64,000 bases of DNA from PCRC01 sp040384665 (GCA_040384665.1 JAZKIY010000010.1:98003-162002), one strand, 5' to 3'; counted from the stretch's first letter, positions 25,474-35,155 are shown. Numbers and translations: made by a program. Notes: generated by a model from the letters alone, not told the origin.

Positions 25474-26546
25474 TTCACCAGCACCTCGCAGGCGCGCACC
25501 ATCTCGCGGGTGGCCTGTGTTTTCTGCATGTCTTTGGCTTTCTGTGCGCACGCCAGCAAGGCGGCGCGGTCGGTCTGTGTCAGGAACGCGGCCAGGCGCT
25601 CGGGTGTCAGCTCGGTCTGGGGCACCAGCCAGCCGCCGCCAGCGTCCACCAGGAAGCGGGCGTTGTGGGTCTGGTGGTCGTCCACCGCCGAGGGGAAGGG
25701 CACGAACAGCGCGGCAGCGCCCACGGCGGCGATCTCGGTCACGGTGCTGGCACCAGCGCGGCAGACGACCAGGTCGGCCTCGGCAAAAGCACCGGCGGTG
25801 TCGTCAATGAAAGGGGTGAGTTCGGCGGCCACGCCGGCGGCCTGGTAGTTGGCGCGCAGCGCGTCGATCTGCGTGCTGCCGCTCTGGTGCAGCACATGGG
25901 GCCGTGTGTCGGCGGGCAACAACGCCAAGGCCTGGGGCACGATGTCGTTCAGCGCCTTGGCGCCCAGGCTGCCCCCCACCACCAGCAGCTTGAGTGGACC
26001 GCCGCGGCCAGCAAAACGCAGCGCGGGTTCGGGCTGGCTCAAAAAGGCCTCGCGCAGCGGGTTGCCGATCCACAGCGCGTTGTTGATGACTTTCGGGAAA
26101 GCGGTGAACACCAGGTCAGCGACCCCGGCCAGCACCTTGTTGGCCATGCCGGCGACCGAGTTCTGTTCGTGCAGCACCAGCGGCTTGCCCAGCAGGGTGG
26201 CCATCATGCCAGCCGGGAAAGTGACGTAGCCGCCAAAGCCGACCACCACATCGGGCTGGACGCGGCGCAGCACCTGGATGCTCTGCCAGAAGGCCTTCAA
26301 CAACCGCAGCGGTAAAAACGCCAGCGACACAGCGCCCTTGCCACGCACGCCGGAAAAATCAATGCTCTCGAAAGCGAAGCCGCGCGGCGGAATCAGCGTG
26401 CTTTCCATGCTTGGGCGGCCAGCGCTGCCGCGCCCGCCGAGCCAGTGCACGGTCCAGCCTTGGGCGCGCAATGCGTCGGCCAGGGCCAACCCCGGAAAGA
26501 TGTGCCCTCCGGTGCCGCCGGCCATGATGAGTGCGGTGTGGCTCAT
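25470..26546 (-). CDS. murG: Lipid II synthase MurG (UDP-GlcNAc transferase)
   Basis: MurG is the peripheral membrane GT28 glycosyltransferase that adds GlcNAc to lipid I to give lipid II. The protein has 358 aa. The N-terminal glycine loop MAGGTGGHIFPGLALA, the second glycine-rich loop VVGGSLGAKALND, and the UDP-GlcNAc site with CRAGASTVTEIAAVG are typical. The start at 26546 (MSHTALIMAGG) overlaps the ftsW stop in an ATGA. The same frame stays open far upstream on the minus strand, but that part is only a shadow of ftsW. Confidence 0.97.
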   Translation of the reverse strand: MSHTALIMAGGTGGHIFPGLALADALRAQGWTVHWLGGRGSAGRPSMESTLIPPRGFAFESIDFSGVRGKGAVSLAFLPLRLLKAFWQSIQVLRRVQPDVVVGFGGYVTFPAGMMATLLGKPLVLHEQNSVAGMANKVLAGVADLVFTAFPKVINNALWIGNPLREAFLSQPEPALRFAGRGGPLKLLVVGGSLGAKALNDIVPQALALLPADTRPHVLHQSGSTQIDALRANYQAAGVAAELTPFIDDTAGAFAEADLVVCRAGASTVTEIAAVGAAALFVPFPSAVDDHQTHNARFLVDAGGGWLVPQTELTPERLAAFLTQTDRAALLACAQKAKDMQKTQATREMVRACEVLVK

Positions 26547-27814
26547 CGCCGGTTCCCCCGCATCAGCTGCCGGTTCTCGAAGTCGATGCGCAGCACCACC
26601 GCGAGTGCGACCATGTTCATCAGGATGGCGGAGCCGCCGTAGCTCATCAACGGCAGGGTCAGGCCCTTGGTGGGCAGCGCACCGAGGTTCACGCCCATGT
26701 TGATGAAGGCCTGGAAACCCATCCAGATGCCCACGCCCTGCGCCACCAGGCCGGCGAACACGCGGTCCAGCGCGACCGCCTGGCGGCCGATGTGCATCAG
26801 GCGGCGGGTGAGCCAGAGGAACAGGCCGATCACCACCAACACGCCGACCAGGCCAAACTCCTCGCCAATCACGGCCAGCATGAAGTCGGTGTGGGCTTCG
26901 GGCAGCCAGTGCAGTTTCTCGACGCTGCCGCCGAGGCCAACGCCAAACACCTCGCCACGCCCGATGGCGATGAGCGAGTGCGACAGCTGGTAGCCCTTGC
27001 CGAGCGCGTGCTCGGCGCTCCAGGGGTCGAGGTAGGCAAAAATCCGGTCGCGTCGCCATGGGCTCATCGCGATCATCATGCTGAAGGCCCCCACCAGCAC
27101 GGTGGCAATCAGAAAGAACATGCGGGCGTTGACGCCGCCGAGGAACAGGATGCCCATGGCGATGATGGCAATCACCATGAAGGCGCCCATGTCGGGCTCG
27201 GCCAGCAGCAGCATGCCGGTCACAGCCACCGCAATGCCCATGGGCAGGACGGCGCGGAAGAACTTCTCCTTCACCTCCATCTTGCGCACCATGTAGTCGG
27301 CCGCGTAGATCAGCACCGCGAACTTGGCCAGCTCGGACGGCTGGAAGTTCATGAAGCCGAGCGAGATCCAGCGGCGGGCGCCATTCACACCCTTGCCCAC
27401 GTGCGGGATCAGCACCGCGATCAGCAGCAGCAGCGACAGGATGAACAGCCACGGCGCCCAGCGCTCCCAGACCTTGAGCGGGATCTGGAACGCCACCAGC
27501 GCCGCCAGCATCGCCAGCACCAGCGACAGCAGGTGCCGCCAGACAAAGTGGTGGTGCGCGTAGTTGGCGAACTTGGGGTTGTCTGGCATGGCGATGGTGG
27601 TGGAATAGACCATCACCAGCCCCCACATCAGCAACGCCACCGTGACCCACACCAGCCCCTGATCGAACCCCAGCAGGCGGGCCGGCGTGCTGGGGGTGCG
27701 GGCGAATTCGGTGCCGCCGATGCGCACCGGCAACACGTCGGCTGCGGCGCGCTGCATCCCGCCCAGCAGGCCGCCGAGCCAACCCCACGCCGATGGGCTG
27801 GTGCGCTCGGTCAT
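26543..27814 (-). CDS. ftsW: Peptidoglycan glycosyltransferase FtsW (SEDS family)
   Basis: FtsW polymerises septal glycan strands with FtsI. The protein has 423 aa with about ten membrane segments. It is longer than RodA because of a cytoplasmic N-terminal tail (MTERTSPSAWGWLGGLLGG). The loop AHTDFMLAVIGEEFGLVG and the C-terminal KGLTLPLMSYGGSAILMNMVALAV are the FtsW versions of the SEDS signature. It overlaps murD by four bases and murG by four bases, so it is probably translationally coupled to both. Confidence 0.96.
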   Translation of the reverse strand: MTERTSPSAWGWLGGLLGGMQRAAADVLPVRIGGTEFARTPSTPARLLGFDQGLVWVTVALLMWGLVMVYSTTIAMPDNPKFANYAHHHFVWRHLLSLVLAMLAALVAFQIPLKVWERWAPWLFILSLLLLIAVLIPHVGKGVNGARRWISLGFMNFQPSELAKFAVLIYAADYMVRKMEVKEKFFRAVLPMGIAVAVTGMLLLAEPDMGAFMVIAIIAMGILFLGGVNARMFFLIATVLVGAFSMMIAMSPWRRDRIFAYLDPWSAEHALGKGYQLSHSLIAIGRGEVFGVGLGGSVEKLHWLPEAHTDFMLAVIGEEFGLVGVLVVIGLFLWLTRRLMHIGRQAVALDRVFAGLVAQGVGIWMGFQAFINMGVNLGALPTKGLTLPLMSYGGSAILMNMVALAVVLRIDFENRQLMRGNRR

Positions 27815-29355
27815 GGCATCTCCGCCAGGTCCACGCCGGCCTCGGCGGCCAGTTCGGCTACCGCCGCGCAGAACACGCGGGCGCGGTGGGCGTAGTCGTC
27901 AAACATGTCAAAGCTGGCACAGGCGGGCGACAGCAGCACCGCGTCACCGGCCTGCGCCAACTGGCTGGCCTGCTGCACCGCCTCTGGCAGTGTGGCGGCG
28001 CTGTGCAGCAGCACGCCGGCGGTGGCCAGCGCTTCGCCAATCAGCGGGCCGTCGCGGCCAATCAACACCACCGCGCGGGCGTGGCGGGCCACGGCCGGCA
28101 ACAGCGGCGCGAAGTCCTGGCCCTTGCCTTCGCCGCCCAGGATGACCACCAGCTTCTGGTCCGCACCCAGGCCCTGCAGCGCGGCCACGGTGGCGCCGAC
28201 GTTGGTGCCCTTGCTGTCGTCGTAATAGGCCACGTCGTTCAACAGGCCCACCAGTTCCACCCGGTGCGGCTCGCCCCGGTACTCGCGCAGGCCGTAGAGC
28301 ATGGGCGCGAGGCCGCAGCCGGCGGCACTGGCCAGCGCCAACGCGGCCAGCGCGTTGACCGCGTTGTGGCGGCCACGGATGCGCAGCGCGTCGGCCGGCA
28401 TCAGCCGCTGCAGCACGAGTTCGGCCGCGTCGTCTTCGCGCTGTTGGGCACGGGTGCGGCGGGTGTCGTCGGCCGGCATGGCACGCACCAGCCAGGCCAT
28501 GCCGTTGACGGTCTCGATGCCGTAGTCACCGGGGCGCTGCGGCAGGCCACCGCCAAAGGTCACGTGGGCGCGAGGTGGTGCGGGTTTGGCAGGCTTGCCT
28601 TTGCCGGTGGTGGGCTCTGCCTTGGGCAGCATCGCCATCACGGCGGGGTCGTCGCGGTTCAGCAGCATCAGACCGGTCTGGCCGAAGACGCGCGCCTTGG
28701 CGGCGGCGTAGGCGGGCATGTCGCCGTGCCAGTCGAGGTGGTCTTGCGACAGGTTGAGCACGGTGGCGGCGGTGGGCTCAAAGGCGTTGGCGCTGTCGAG
28801 CTGGAAGCTGGACAGCTCCAGCACCCAGGCCTGCGGCAAGGTGCCGGCGTCGATGTGGGTGGACAAGGTGTCCAGCAGCGTGGGGCCGATGTTGCCGGCC
28901 ACCGCCACGCTGAGCCCGGCGCGCGCCACCAACTGCCCGGTGAGCGAGGTCACCGTGGTCTTGCCGTTGGTGCCGGTCACGGCCAAAACGGCCGGCGAAT
29001 AGCCGTTGTCGGCCTTCAAACTGCCCAAAGCCTCAAAAAACAAGTCCAACTCGCCCTGAGCCCTGGTAGAACCTTGCTGAGCAGCTACCAAAACAGGAGC
29101 AATGGCGGCGGGCGACAAACCCGGGCTGCGGTACACCGCGTGCAAGCCGGCCCCCGCCACCAATGCGGCGGAGAACGCGCCGGGCACAAACCGCGCGCCG
29201 GGCACCTGTTCGCGCAGCGATGCGAGTTGCGGCGGCGCCTCGCGCGTGTCGGCCACGGTCACCTGTGCGCCGTGGCGGGCGCACCAGCGCGCCATCGCCA
29301 GCCCGGACGCACCGAGGCCGAGGATGAGAACGCGTTGGTCTTGCAGGTTCAACAC
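27811..29355 (-). CDS. murD: UDP-N-acetylmuramoyl-L-alanine--D-glutamate ligase MurD
   Basis: MurD adds D-Glu to UDP-MurNAc-L-Ala. The protein has 514 aa, longer than the E. coli enzyme (438 aa). ATP P-loop VTGTNGKTTVTSLTG, NLSQDHLDWHGDMPAY and the C-terminal LLSPACASFDMFDDYAHR are present. The GTG start at 29355 (GTG-TTG-AAC) follows TGAGG by five bases and comes 2 bases after the mraY stop. Extra length includes an insertion at about residues 83-108 (VAAQQGSTRAQGELDLFF) encoded by a dispersed repeat, and a Lys/Pro-rich loop (TTGKGKPAKPAPPRAH) near residue 260. Confidence 0.96.
   Translation of the reverse strand: MLNLQDQRVLILGLGASGLAMARWCARHGAQVTVADTREAPPQLASLREQVPGARFVPGAFSAALVAGAGLHAVYRSPGLSPAAIAPVLVAAQQGSTRAQGELDLFFEALGSLKADNGYSPAVLAVTGTNGKTTVTSLTGQLVARAGLSVAVAGNIGPTLLDTLSTHIDAGTLPQAWVLELSSFQLDSANAFEPTAATVLNLSQDHLDWHGDMPAYAAAKARVFGQTGLMLLNRDDPAVMAMLPKAEPTTGKGKPAKPAPPRAHVTFGGGLPQRPGDYGIETVNGMAWLVRAMPADDTRRTRAQQREDDAAELVLQRLMPADALRIRGRHNAVNALAALALASAAGCGLAPMLYGLREYRGEPHRVELVGLLNDVAYYDDSKGTNVGATVAALQGLGADQKLVVILGGEGKGQDFAPLLPAVARHARAVVLIGRDGPLIGEALATAGVLLHSAATLPEAVQQASQLAQAGDAVLLSPACASFDMFDDYAHRARVFCAAVAELAAEAGVDLAEMP
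29024..29106. repeat. Dispersed short repeat inserted in frame in murD
   Basis: Plus-strand words in order: a run of A with GTCCAACTCG, then GAGCCCTGGTAGA, AGCAGCTACC and AAACAGGAGC. AAACAGGAGC also occurs in the dapF copy and the AGCCC(T)GGT/AGCCCTAGT core in the rlmI and murC copies. It encodes about 26 residues located before the ATP P-loop of MurD and keeps the frame open. Confidence 0.55.
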
Positions 29356-29357
29356 GG

Positions 29358-30536
29358 TTACCTCAGTTTCAAGGTAGAGAGCCCGACCAGGCACAGCAAC
29401 ATGGTGATGATCCAGAAGCGCACCACGACCTGCGTTTCCTTCCAGCCACTCTTCTCGAAGTGGTGGTGCAGCGGCGCCATTTTCAGAATGCGCCGGCCTT
29501 CGCCGTATTTCTTTTTGGTGTACTTGAAGTAGGTCACCTGCAGCATCACCGACAGCGCCTCCACCACGAAAATGCCGCCCATGATGGCCAGCACAATTTC
29601 CTGCCGCACGATGACGGCGATGGTGCCCAGTGCGCCGCCCAGCGCCAGCGCGCCCACGTCACCCATGAAGACCTGCGCCGGGTGGGTGTTGAACCACAAA
29701 AAGGCCAAACCGGCGCCGGCCATGGCCGAGCAGAAGATCAGCAATTCGCCCGAGCCGGGGATGTGCGGGAAAAACAAATACTTGGAATACACCACGCTGC
29801 CGGTGACGTAAGCGAAGACGCCCAGCGCAGAACCCACCATCACCACCGGCATGATGGCCAGGCCGTCCAGCCCGTCGGTCAGGTTCACCGCGTTGCTGGA
29901 ACCGACGATGACCAGGTAGGTCAGGATCACAAAACCGAACACGCCCAACGGGTAGCTGATTTCCTTGAAGAAGGGCAGCAGCAAACCGGCCTTGGGCGGC
30001 AGGTCGACGTCAAAGCCGGACTGCACCCAGGTCAGGAACAGTTCCAGCACCTTGAGGTTGGAGCTTTCGGAAATGCTGAACACCAGGTACACCGCCGCCA
30101 GCAGGCCAATGACCGACTGCCACAGGTACTTCTCACGCGAGCGCATGCCCTCCGGGTCTTTGTGCACCACCTTGCGCCAGTCGTCGGCCCAGCCAATGGC
30201 GCCAAAGCCCAGCGTCACCAGCAGCACGATCCAGACAAAACGGTTGCTGAGGTCGAACCACAGCAGTGTGGAGATGGCGATCGACATCAGGATCAACACA
30301 CCGCCCATGGTGGGCGTGCCCGACTTGGCGAGGTGTGTCTCCATGCCGTAGCCGCGCACCGGCTGGCCGATCTTGAGCGCGGTCAACCGGCGGATCACAG
30401 GCGGCCCGGCGATCAGGCCGATCAGCAAGGCGGTCAATGCGGCCATCACCGCACGGAAGGTGAGGTACTGGAACACGCGGAAAAAGCCGAACTCGGGCGA
30501 GAGCGACTGCAGCCACTGCGCGAGACTAAGCAGCAT
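29358..30536 (-). CDS. mraY: Phospho-N-acetylmuramoyl-pentapeptide transferase MraY
   Basis: MraY makes lipid I by moving phospho-MurNAc-pentapeptide to undecaprenyl phosphate in the inner membrane. The protein has 392 aa and about ten membrane segments. Signature motifs are SGTPTMGGVLILM near residue 70, NAVNLTDGLDGLAIMP with the catalytic Asp region, and the C-terminal PLHHHFEKSGWKETQVV. The start MLLSLAQWLQSLSPEFG at 30536 overlaps the end of murF by 11 bases. Compared with E. coli (360 aa) it carries a longer periplasmic loop near residues 155-190, usual in betaproteobacteria. Confidence 0.97.
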   Translation of the reverse strand: MLLSLAQWLQSLSPEFGFFRVFQYLTFRAVMAALTALLIGLIAGPPVIRRLTALKIGQPVRGYGMETHLAKSGTPTMGGVLILMSIAISTLLWFDLSNRFVWIVLLVTLGFGAIGWADDWRKVVHKDPEGMRSREKYLWQSVIGLLAAVYLVFSISESSNLKVLELFLTWVQSGFDVDLPPKAGLLLPFFKEISYPLGVFGFVILTYLVIVGSSNAVNLTDGLDGLAIMPVVMVGSALGVFAYVTGSVVYSKYLFFPHIPGSGELLIFCSAMAGAGLAFLWFNTHPAQVFMGDVGALALGGALGTIAVIVRQEIVLAIMGGIFVVEALSVMLQVTYFKYTKKKYGEGRRILKMAPLHHHFEKSGWKETQVVVRFWIITMLLCLVGLSTLKLR

Positions 30537-31923
30537 GGGCCGCTCCCTTGGTTTGGATGTTCTGTTGTTGAGAGATGGCCGCGACCACGCGCTCCATCTT
30601 CATGAACCGCGAGCCCTTGACCAGCACGCTGGCCACGGTGGGCAAAGTGTCGAGCACGTCGGCGTTCAGAGCGTCCACGTCGGCATGGTGCTGGCCGCCG
30701 ACGCCAAAGCCCACCACCGCTTCGGCCGACTGCGCGCCCAGTGCCAGCAGTTGCTCAATGCCTTGTTCTTTCGCGTAGCGACCGACCTCCGCGTGCAAGG
30801 CTGGCCCATCCGACCCCACCTCGCCCATGTCGCCCAGCACCAACAGGCGCGGGCCGGGCAGGCTGGCCAGCACGTCGATGGCGGCGCGCACCGAGTCCGG
30901 GTTGGCGTTGTAGGTGTCGTCCACCAGCGTGAGGGCATGGCCCGCCACCCGCACCTGCAAGGCGCGTGACCGGCCCTTGACCGGCTCAAACGCCGACAGG
31001 CCCTGCGCCGCTGCGGTCAGTGGCACGCCCGCAGCCAACACACAGGCCAGGGCCGCGAGCGAATTCTTGACGTTGTGGCGGCCCGCGATCTGCAGGCGGT
31101 AGGCCACGGGGCCAGCGGGTGTGCTGGCGCGAACCGCCCAGCCACCATCCACCCACTCGGCGGACTCGACGGTCACGTCGGCCATGCCGTGCTCGGCAAA
31201 AGTCAGTGTGGGCCGCTGCCCGGCCAGCGCCTGCCAGGTGGTGGTGTGGGTGTCGTCGGCCGGGAACACGGCCACGCCGCGCGCGGTCAACGCCGAAATC
31301 ACCGCACCGTTTTCCTGCGCCACCGCCGCCACGCTGTGCATGAACTCCAGGTGCTCGCGCTGGGCGTTGTTGACCAGCGCCACGGTGGGCTGCGCCATCG
31401 CCGCCAGCTGGGCAATTTCGCCCGGGTGGTTCATGCCCAGTTCCACCACCGCCACGTCGTGCGCGGCGCGCAGGCGCAGCAGCGTCAGCGGCACGCCAAT
31501 GTCGTTGTTGAAGTTGCCTTCGGTCGCCAGCATCGTGGCCGGTTTCCAGGCGCGCAGGATGGCCGCGACCATTTGCGTCACCGTGGTCTTGCCGTTGCTG
31601 CCGGTCACCGCCACCAGCGGCAGCGTGAACTGGCCGCGCCAGGCGGCGGCCAATTGGCCCAGCGCCTGCTTGGCATCGGCCACCTCCACGCCCGGCAGGC
31701 CACAGGTGGCCACGCCACGTTCGGCCAGCACCGCCGCAGCACCCTGGGCGGCGGCCTGGGGCAGAAAATCGTTGGCGTCGAAGCGCTCGCCGCGCAAGGC
31801 GACAAACAGGTCGCCAGCTTGCAGGCTGCGGGTGTCGGTGTGCACCCGCAGCACGCGGGTGTCGGCCGCGCCGATGCACCGGCTGCCGGGCAGCCAGGCC
31901 TGGAGTTGGGCCAACGTCATCAT
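30526..31923 (-). CDS. murF: UDP-N-acetylmuramoyl-tripeptide--D-alanyl-D-alanine ligase MurF
   Basis: MurF adds the D-Ala-D-Ala made by Ddl to UDP-MurNAc-tripeptide and completes the pentapeptide. The protein has 465 aa. It has DTRSLQAGDLFVAL in the N-terminal domain, the P-loop VTGSNGKTTVTQMVA, and the C-terminal DDTYNANPDSVRAAI motif with LGDMGEVG. Two adjacent ATG codons (31923, 31920) are possible starts, and the second overlaps the murE stop. The end overlaps mraY by 11 bases. Confidence 0.96.
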   Translation of the reverse strand: MMTLAQLQAWLPGSRCIGAADTRVLRVHTDTRSLQAGDLFVALRGERFDANDFLPQAAAQGAAAVLAERGVATCGLPGVEVADAKQALGQLAAAWRGQFTLPLVAVTGSNGKTTVTQMVAAILRAWKPATMLATEGNFNNDIGVPLTLLRLRAAHDVAVVELGMNHPGEIAQLAAMAQPTVALVNNAQREHLEFMHSVAAVAQENGAVISALTARGVAVFPADDTHTTTWQALAGQRPTLTFAEHGMADVTVESAEWVDGGWAVRASTPAGPVAYRLQIAGRHNVKNSLAALACVLAAGVPLTAAAQGLSAFEPVKGRSRALQVRVAGHALTLVDDTYNANPDSVRAAIDVLASLPGPRLLVLGDMGEVGSDGPALHAEVGRYAKEQGIEQLLALGAQSAEAVVGFGVGGQHHADVDALNADVLDTLPTVASVLVKGSRFMKMERVVAAISQQQNIQTKGAAHAA

Positions 31924-33422
31924 GCGCTAGCCCCTAAGGGTGTGGCCGGGCGCTGCGCGAGCGCGCGCCGGGCTTCGGCCTGGTCAGAAAACGGGTGGCG
32001 CACACCGGCCACCTCCTGGTAGGCCTCGTGGCCCTTGCCCGCCACCAGCACCACGTCGGCGGCGTCGGCGGCCCGCACGGCGGTGGCGATGGCCTCGGCA
32101 CGGTCGGGCACCACGCGGGCACCGGTGCCCTGCAAGCCGGCACGCACCTGCGCGAGGATGGTGGCCGGGTCTTCGCTGCGCGGGTTGTCGCTGGTCAGCA
32201 GCAGCGCGTCGGCGCGTTGCTCGGCGGCGGCGGCCATCAGCGGGCGTTTGGACACGTCGCGGTCACCGCCGCAGCCAAACACGCACCACAGCCGACCACC
32301 CCGCGCCTGCGCCACTGGGCGCAAGGCGTCCAACGTCTGCGCCAGTGCATCGGGCGTGTGGGCGTAGTCCACCACCACCAGCGGTTGCCCTGGCTCGCCA
32401 AGGCACTCCATGCGGCCGGGCACCGGCAGCAGGTTCCTGCAGGCGGCCACTGCATCGGCCAGCGCCAGACCCAGTGCGCGCATCGCCGCAATGGCGCCGA
32501 GCAGGTTGGCCACGTTGTAGGCCCCAATGGCCTGGGTGTCGAGCGTGTGCACCGCCGCGCCGTCAGACGCCTGCACTTCAAAACGCAGGCCCCGCGGGCC
32601 CTGTGTGATCGCCTGTGCCTGCAAACGGGCAGGCCCCTGGCAAGACACGGTCCAGAGGTCGATGCCGCTGCCCGACAGCTCGCCGGCGAGTGCAGCGCCC
32701 TGGGGGTCGTCCACATTCACCACCGCGGCTTTCAAACCAGGCCAGCGGAACAGCGCGGCCTTGGCGGCCCAGTAGGCGGCCATGCTGCCGTGGTAATCGA
32801 GGTGGTCCTGGGTGAAGTTGGTGAACACCGCCACGGCCAGCGCGCAGCCGTCGAGCCGGTGTTCGGCCAGACCGATGGACGAGGCCTCGATGGCGCAGGC
32901 GGTGAAGCCCTCGTCCACAAAGCGGCGCAGCCATTGCTGCAACAGCACCGGGTCGGGCGTGGTGAGGCCGTTGTGGGCGAGTTCGGGCGGTTGGCCAATG
33001 CCCAGCGTGCCGACCACACCGCAGCGGCCATGCTGGCTCAGTGCCTGGGCCAGCCACCAGGCGGTGGAGGTCTTGCCGTTGGTGCCGGTGATGGCAACCA
33101 GCGGCAACTGCTGGCTGGGTTGGCTGTAGTAGTGCGCGGCGATCGGGCCACTGGCGGCTTTCAGCCCCCGGTAAGCGCGGACGCGGGTGTCGTCAAAGTG
33201 GAAGGCGTCCACGCCCTCGTCTTCCACCAGGCAGGCGCTGGCGCCGGCGGCCAGGGCGGCCGGCACGTGGCGGCGGGCGTCTGTGGCGGCACCGGGCCAG
33301 GCGATCAGGCCATCGCCGGCGCCAACCTGTCGGCTGTCGGTCCGCAGCTGGGCACGCACCTGGCCGCGCAACCAGTGCGCGGCCTGTTCCGGGCTGTGCA
33401 GGCGTTCGGGGGCGGCCATCAA
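31920..33422 (-). CDS. murE: UDP-N-acetylmuramoyl-L-alanyl-D-glutamate--2,6-diaminopimelate ligase MurE
   Basis: MurE adds the third residue of the stem peptide. The protein has 500 aa. The P-loop is ITGTNGKTSTAWW, the lysine-containing N-terminal and central motifs follow, and the amino-acid-selecting motif DNPRSEDP near residue 415 indicates meso-diaminopimelate rather than lysine. This agrees with dapF (45990-46856) and mpl. Two adjacent ATG codons begin the gene; it overlaps the ftsI stop by four bases and murF at its other end. Confidence 0.96.
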   Translation of the reverse strand: MMAAPERLHSPEQAAHWLRGQVRAQLRTDSRQVGAGDGLIAWPGAATDARRHVPAALAAGASACLVEDEGVDAFHFDDTRVRAYRGLKAASGPIAAHYYSQPSQQLPLVAITGTNGKTSTAWWLAQALSQHGRCGVVGTLGIGQPPELAHNGLTTPDPVLLQQWLRRFVDEGFTACAIEASSIGLAEHRLDGCALAVAVFTNFTQDHLDYHGSMAAYWAAKAALFRWPGLKAAVVNVDDPQGAALAGELSGSGIDLWTVSCQGPARLQAQAITQGPRGLRFEVQASDGAAVHTLDTQAIGAYNVANLLGAIAAMRALGLALADAVAACRNLLPVPGRMECLGEPGQPLVVVDYAHTPDALAQTLDALRPVAQARGGRLWCVFGCGGDRDVSKRPLMAAAAEQRADALLLTSDNPRSEDPATILAQVRAGLQGTGARVVPDRAEAIATAVRAADAADVVLVAGKGHEAYQEVAGVRHPFSDQAEARRALAQRPATPLGASA

Positions 33423-35155
33423 AACGACTCCTCCACCGCGGTCGCCAGGATCTGCGGCTTCACCGCCATGTCGGGCTGGATGCCCAGCATGCGCAGCGTC
33501 TGCGCCACCGTGTCGCTGAACACCGGGGCGGCCACGTCGCCGCCGAAGTACTTGCCGTTGCTCGGCTCGTCGATCATCACCGCCACCACGATGCGCGGCT
33601 GGTCAATCGGCGCGATGCCGACGAAGAAGCCGCGGTACTTCTTGTCGGCGTAGCCCTTGCCTTCCTGTTTGTGCGCGGTGCCGGTCTTGCCACCGACCGA
33701 GTAGCCCATGGTCTGGGCCTTGGGCGCGGTGCCGCCGGGCCCGGCGGCCATGTGCAGCATGTGGCGCATGGCCACCGCGTTCTTGCCGCTCATGATCTGC
33801 ACACCGGCCACAGGTTCGGGCGATTTCAGCAGCGACACCGGGATCAACTGGCCGTCCAGCGCGAACACGCTGTAGGCACGCGCCAGCTGGAACAGGCTGC
33901 TGGACAGGCCATAGCCGTAGCTCATGGTCGCCTGCTCGATCGGCTTCCAGGTCTTGTAGGCCCGCAGCTTGCCGCTCACGGCACCGGGGAACGCCACCTG
34001 CGGCTTCTGGCCGAAACCAACCTGGGTGTACAGCTCCCACATGTCCTGCGGCAACATCTGCATCGCCATCTTGACGGTGCCAACGTTGCTCGACTTCTGG
34101 ATCACCTCGTTCACGCTCAGCACACCGTGCGGGTGCGCGTCGGTGATGGTGGAGCGGCCAATGCTGATGCGGCCCGGCGCGGTCTGGATTTGCGTCTCGG
34201 GACGGACCAGGCCCTTTTCCAGCGCCAGCGCCACCACAAAGGGCTTCATCGTCGAGCCGGGCTCGAAGGTGTCGGTCAAGGCACGGTTGCGCAGCTGCGC
34301 GCCGGTCAGGTTCTGGCGTTTGCCGGGCTCGTAGCTGGGGTAGTTGACCAGCGCCAAAATCTCGCCACTGGCCACGTCCAGCACCACCACGCTGCCGGCC
34401 TTGGCCTTGTTCTCGATCACGGTGTCACGCAGCTTCTGGTAGGCGAAGAACTGCACCTTGCTGTCAATGCTCAACTGCAGATCGCGGCCATCCACCGGCG
34501 GTACCTGCTCGCCCACGTCTTCCACCACCCGGCCAAACCGGTCCTTGATGACGCGGCGCGAACCGGCACGGCCGGCGAGGTCTTTGTTGAAGGTCAGCTC
34601 CACCCCCTCCTGGCCCGCGTCCTCGACATTGGTGAAACCCACCACATGGGCTGCGGCCTCGCCTTCCGGGTACTGGCGCTTGTATTCCTTGCGGCTGTAG
34701 ATGCCGTCGATCTTCAGCGCGGCGATCTGCTGACCAATCGGGTCGTCCAGCTGGCGCTTGAGCCAGACAAACGTCTTGTCTTCGTCTTTCAGCTTGCGGT
34801 TCAGCTCGGCGATGGGCATGTCGAGCAGGTTCGCCAGCTTCTTCAGCTTCACCGGGTCGCGGTCCACATCCTCCGGGATGGCCCAGATGCTGGTGGCCGG
34901 CACGCTGGACGCGAGGATCAGGCCATTGCGGTCCAGAATGCGGCCGCGGTTGGCCGGCAACTCCAGCGTGCGTGCAAACCGCACCTCGCCCTGGCGCTGG
35001 AAGAAGGCGTTGCCAATCACCTGCACATAGGCCGCTCGGGCCGCCAGCACCGAGAAGGCGATGGCAATCCCCGCGACGATGAACTTGCTGCGCCAGACCG
35101 GCGTTTTGCTCGCCAGCAAGGGGCTGGACGTGTAGCGGATGCTGCGGCCGCTCAT
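33419..35155 (-). CDS. ftsI: Septal peptidoglycan transpeptidase FtsI (PBP3)
   Basis: FtsI is the class B penicillin-binding protein that cross-links septal peptidoglycan. The protein has 578 aa. One N-terminal membrane anchor (about residues 23-41, KFIVAGIAIAFSVLAARAA) is followed by the pedestal domain and then the transpeptidase domain. Active-site motifs are SxxK in EPGSTMKPFVVALA, SxN in KSSNVGTVKMAM and KTGT in VGGKTGTAHKQEG. It overlaps ftsL and murE by four bases each. The partner synthase FtsW is encoded in the same cluster. Confidence 0.97.
   Translation of the reverse strand: MSGRSIRYTSSPLLASKTPVWRSKFIVAGIAIAFSVLAARAAYVQVIGNAFFQRQGEVRFARTLELPANRGRILDRNGLILASSVPATSIWAIPEDVDRDPVKLKKLANLLDMPIAELNRKLKDEDKTFVWLKRQLDDPIGQQIAALKIDGIYSRKEYKRQYPEGEAAAHVVGFTNVEDAGQEGVELTFNKDLAGRAGSRRVIKDRFGRVVEDVGEQVPPVDGRDLQLSIDSKVQFFAYQKLRDTVIENKAKAGSVVVLDVASGEILALVNYPSYEPGKRQNLTGAQLRNRALTDTFEPGSTMKPFVVALALEKGLVRPETQIQTAPGRISIGRSTITDAHPHGVLSVNEVIQKSSNVGTVKMAMQMLPQDMWELYTQVGFGQKPQVAFPGAVSGKLRAYKTWKPIEQATMSYGYGLSSSLFQLARAYSVFALDGQLIPVSLLKSPEPVAGVQIMSGKNAVAMRHMLHMAAGPGGTAPKAQTMGYSVGGKTGTAHKQEGKGYADKKYRGFFVGIAPIDQPRIVVAVMIDEPSNGKYFGGDVAAPVFSDTVAQTLRMLGIQPDMAVKPQILATAVEESF

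Noticed and set aside
25470..27788. A 772-codon frame suggesting a fusion upstream of MurG
   Set aside because: Only the last 358 codons are MurG; the earlier part is an out-of-frame reading of ftsW, and murG has its own ATGA-coupled start.
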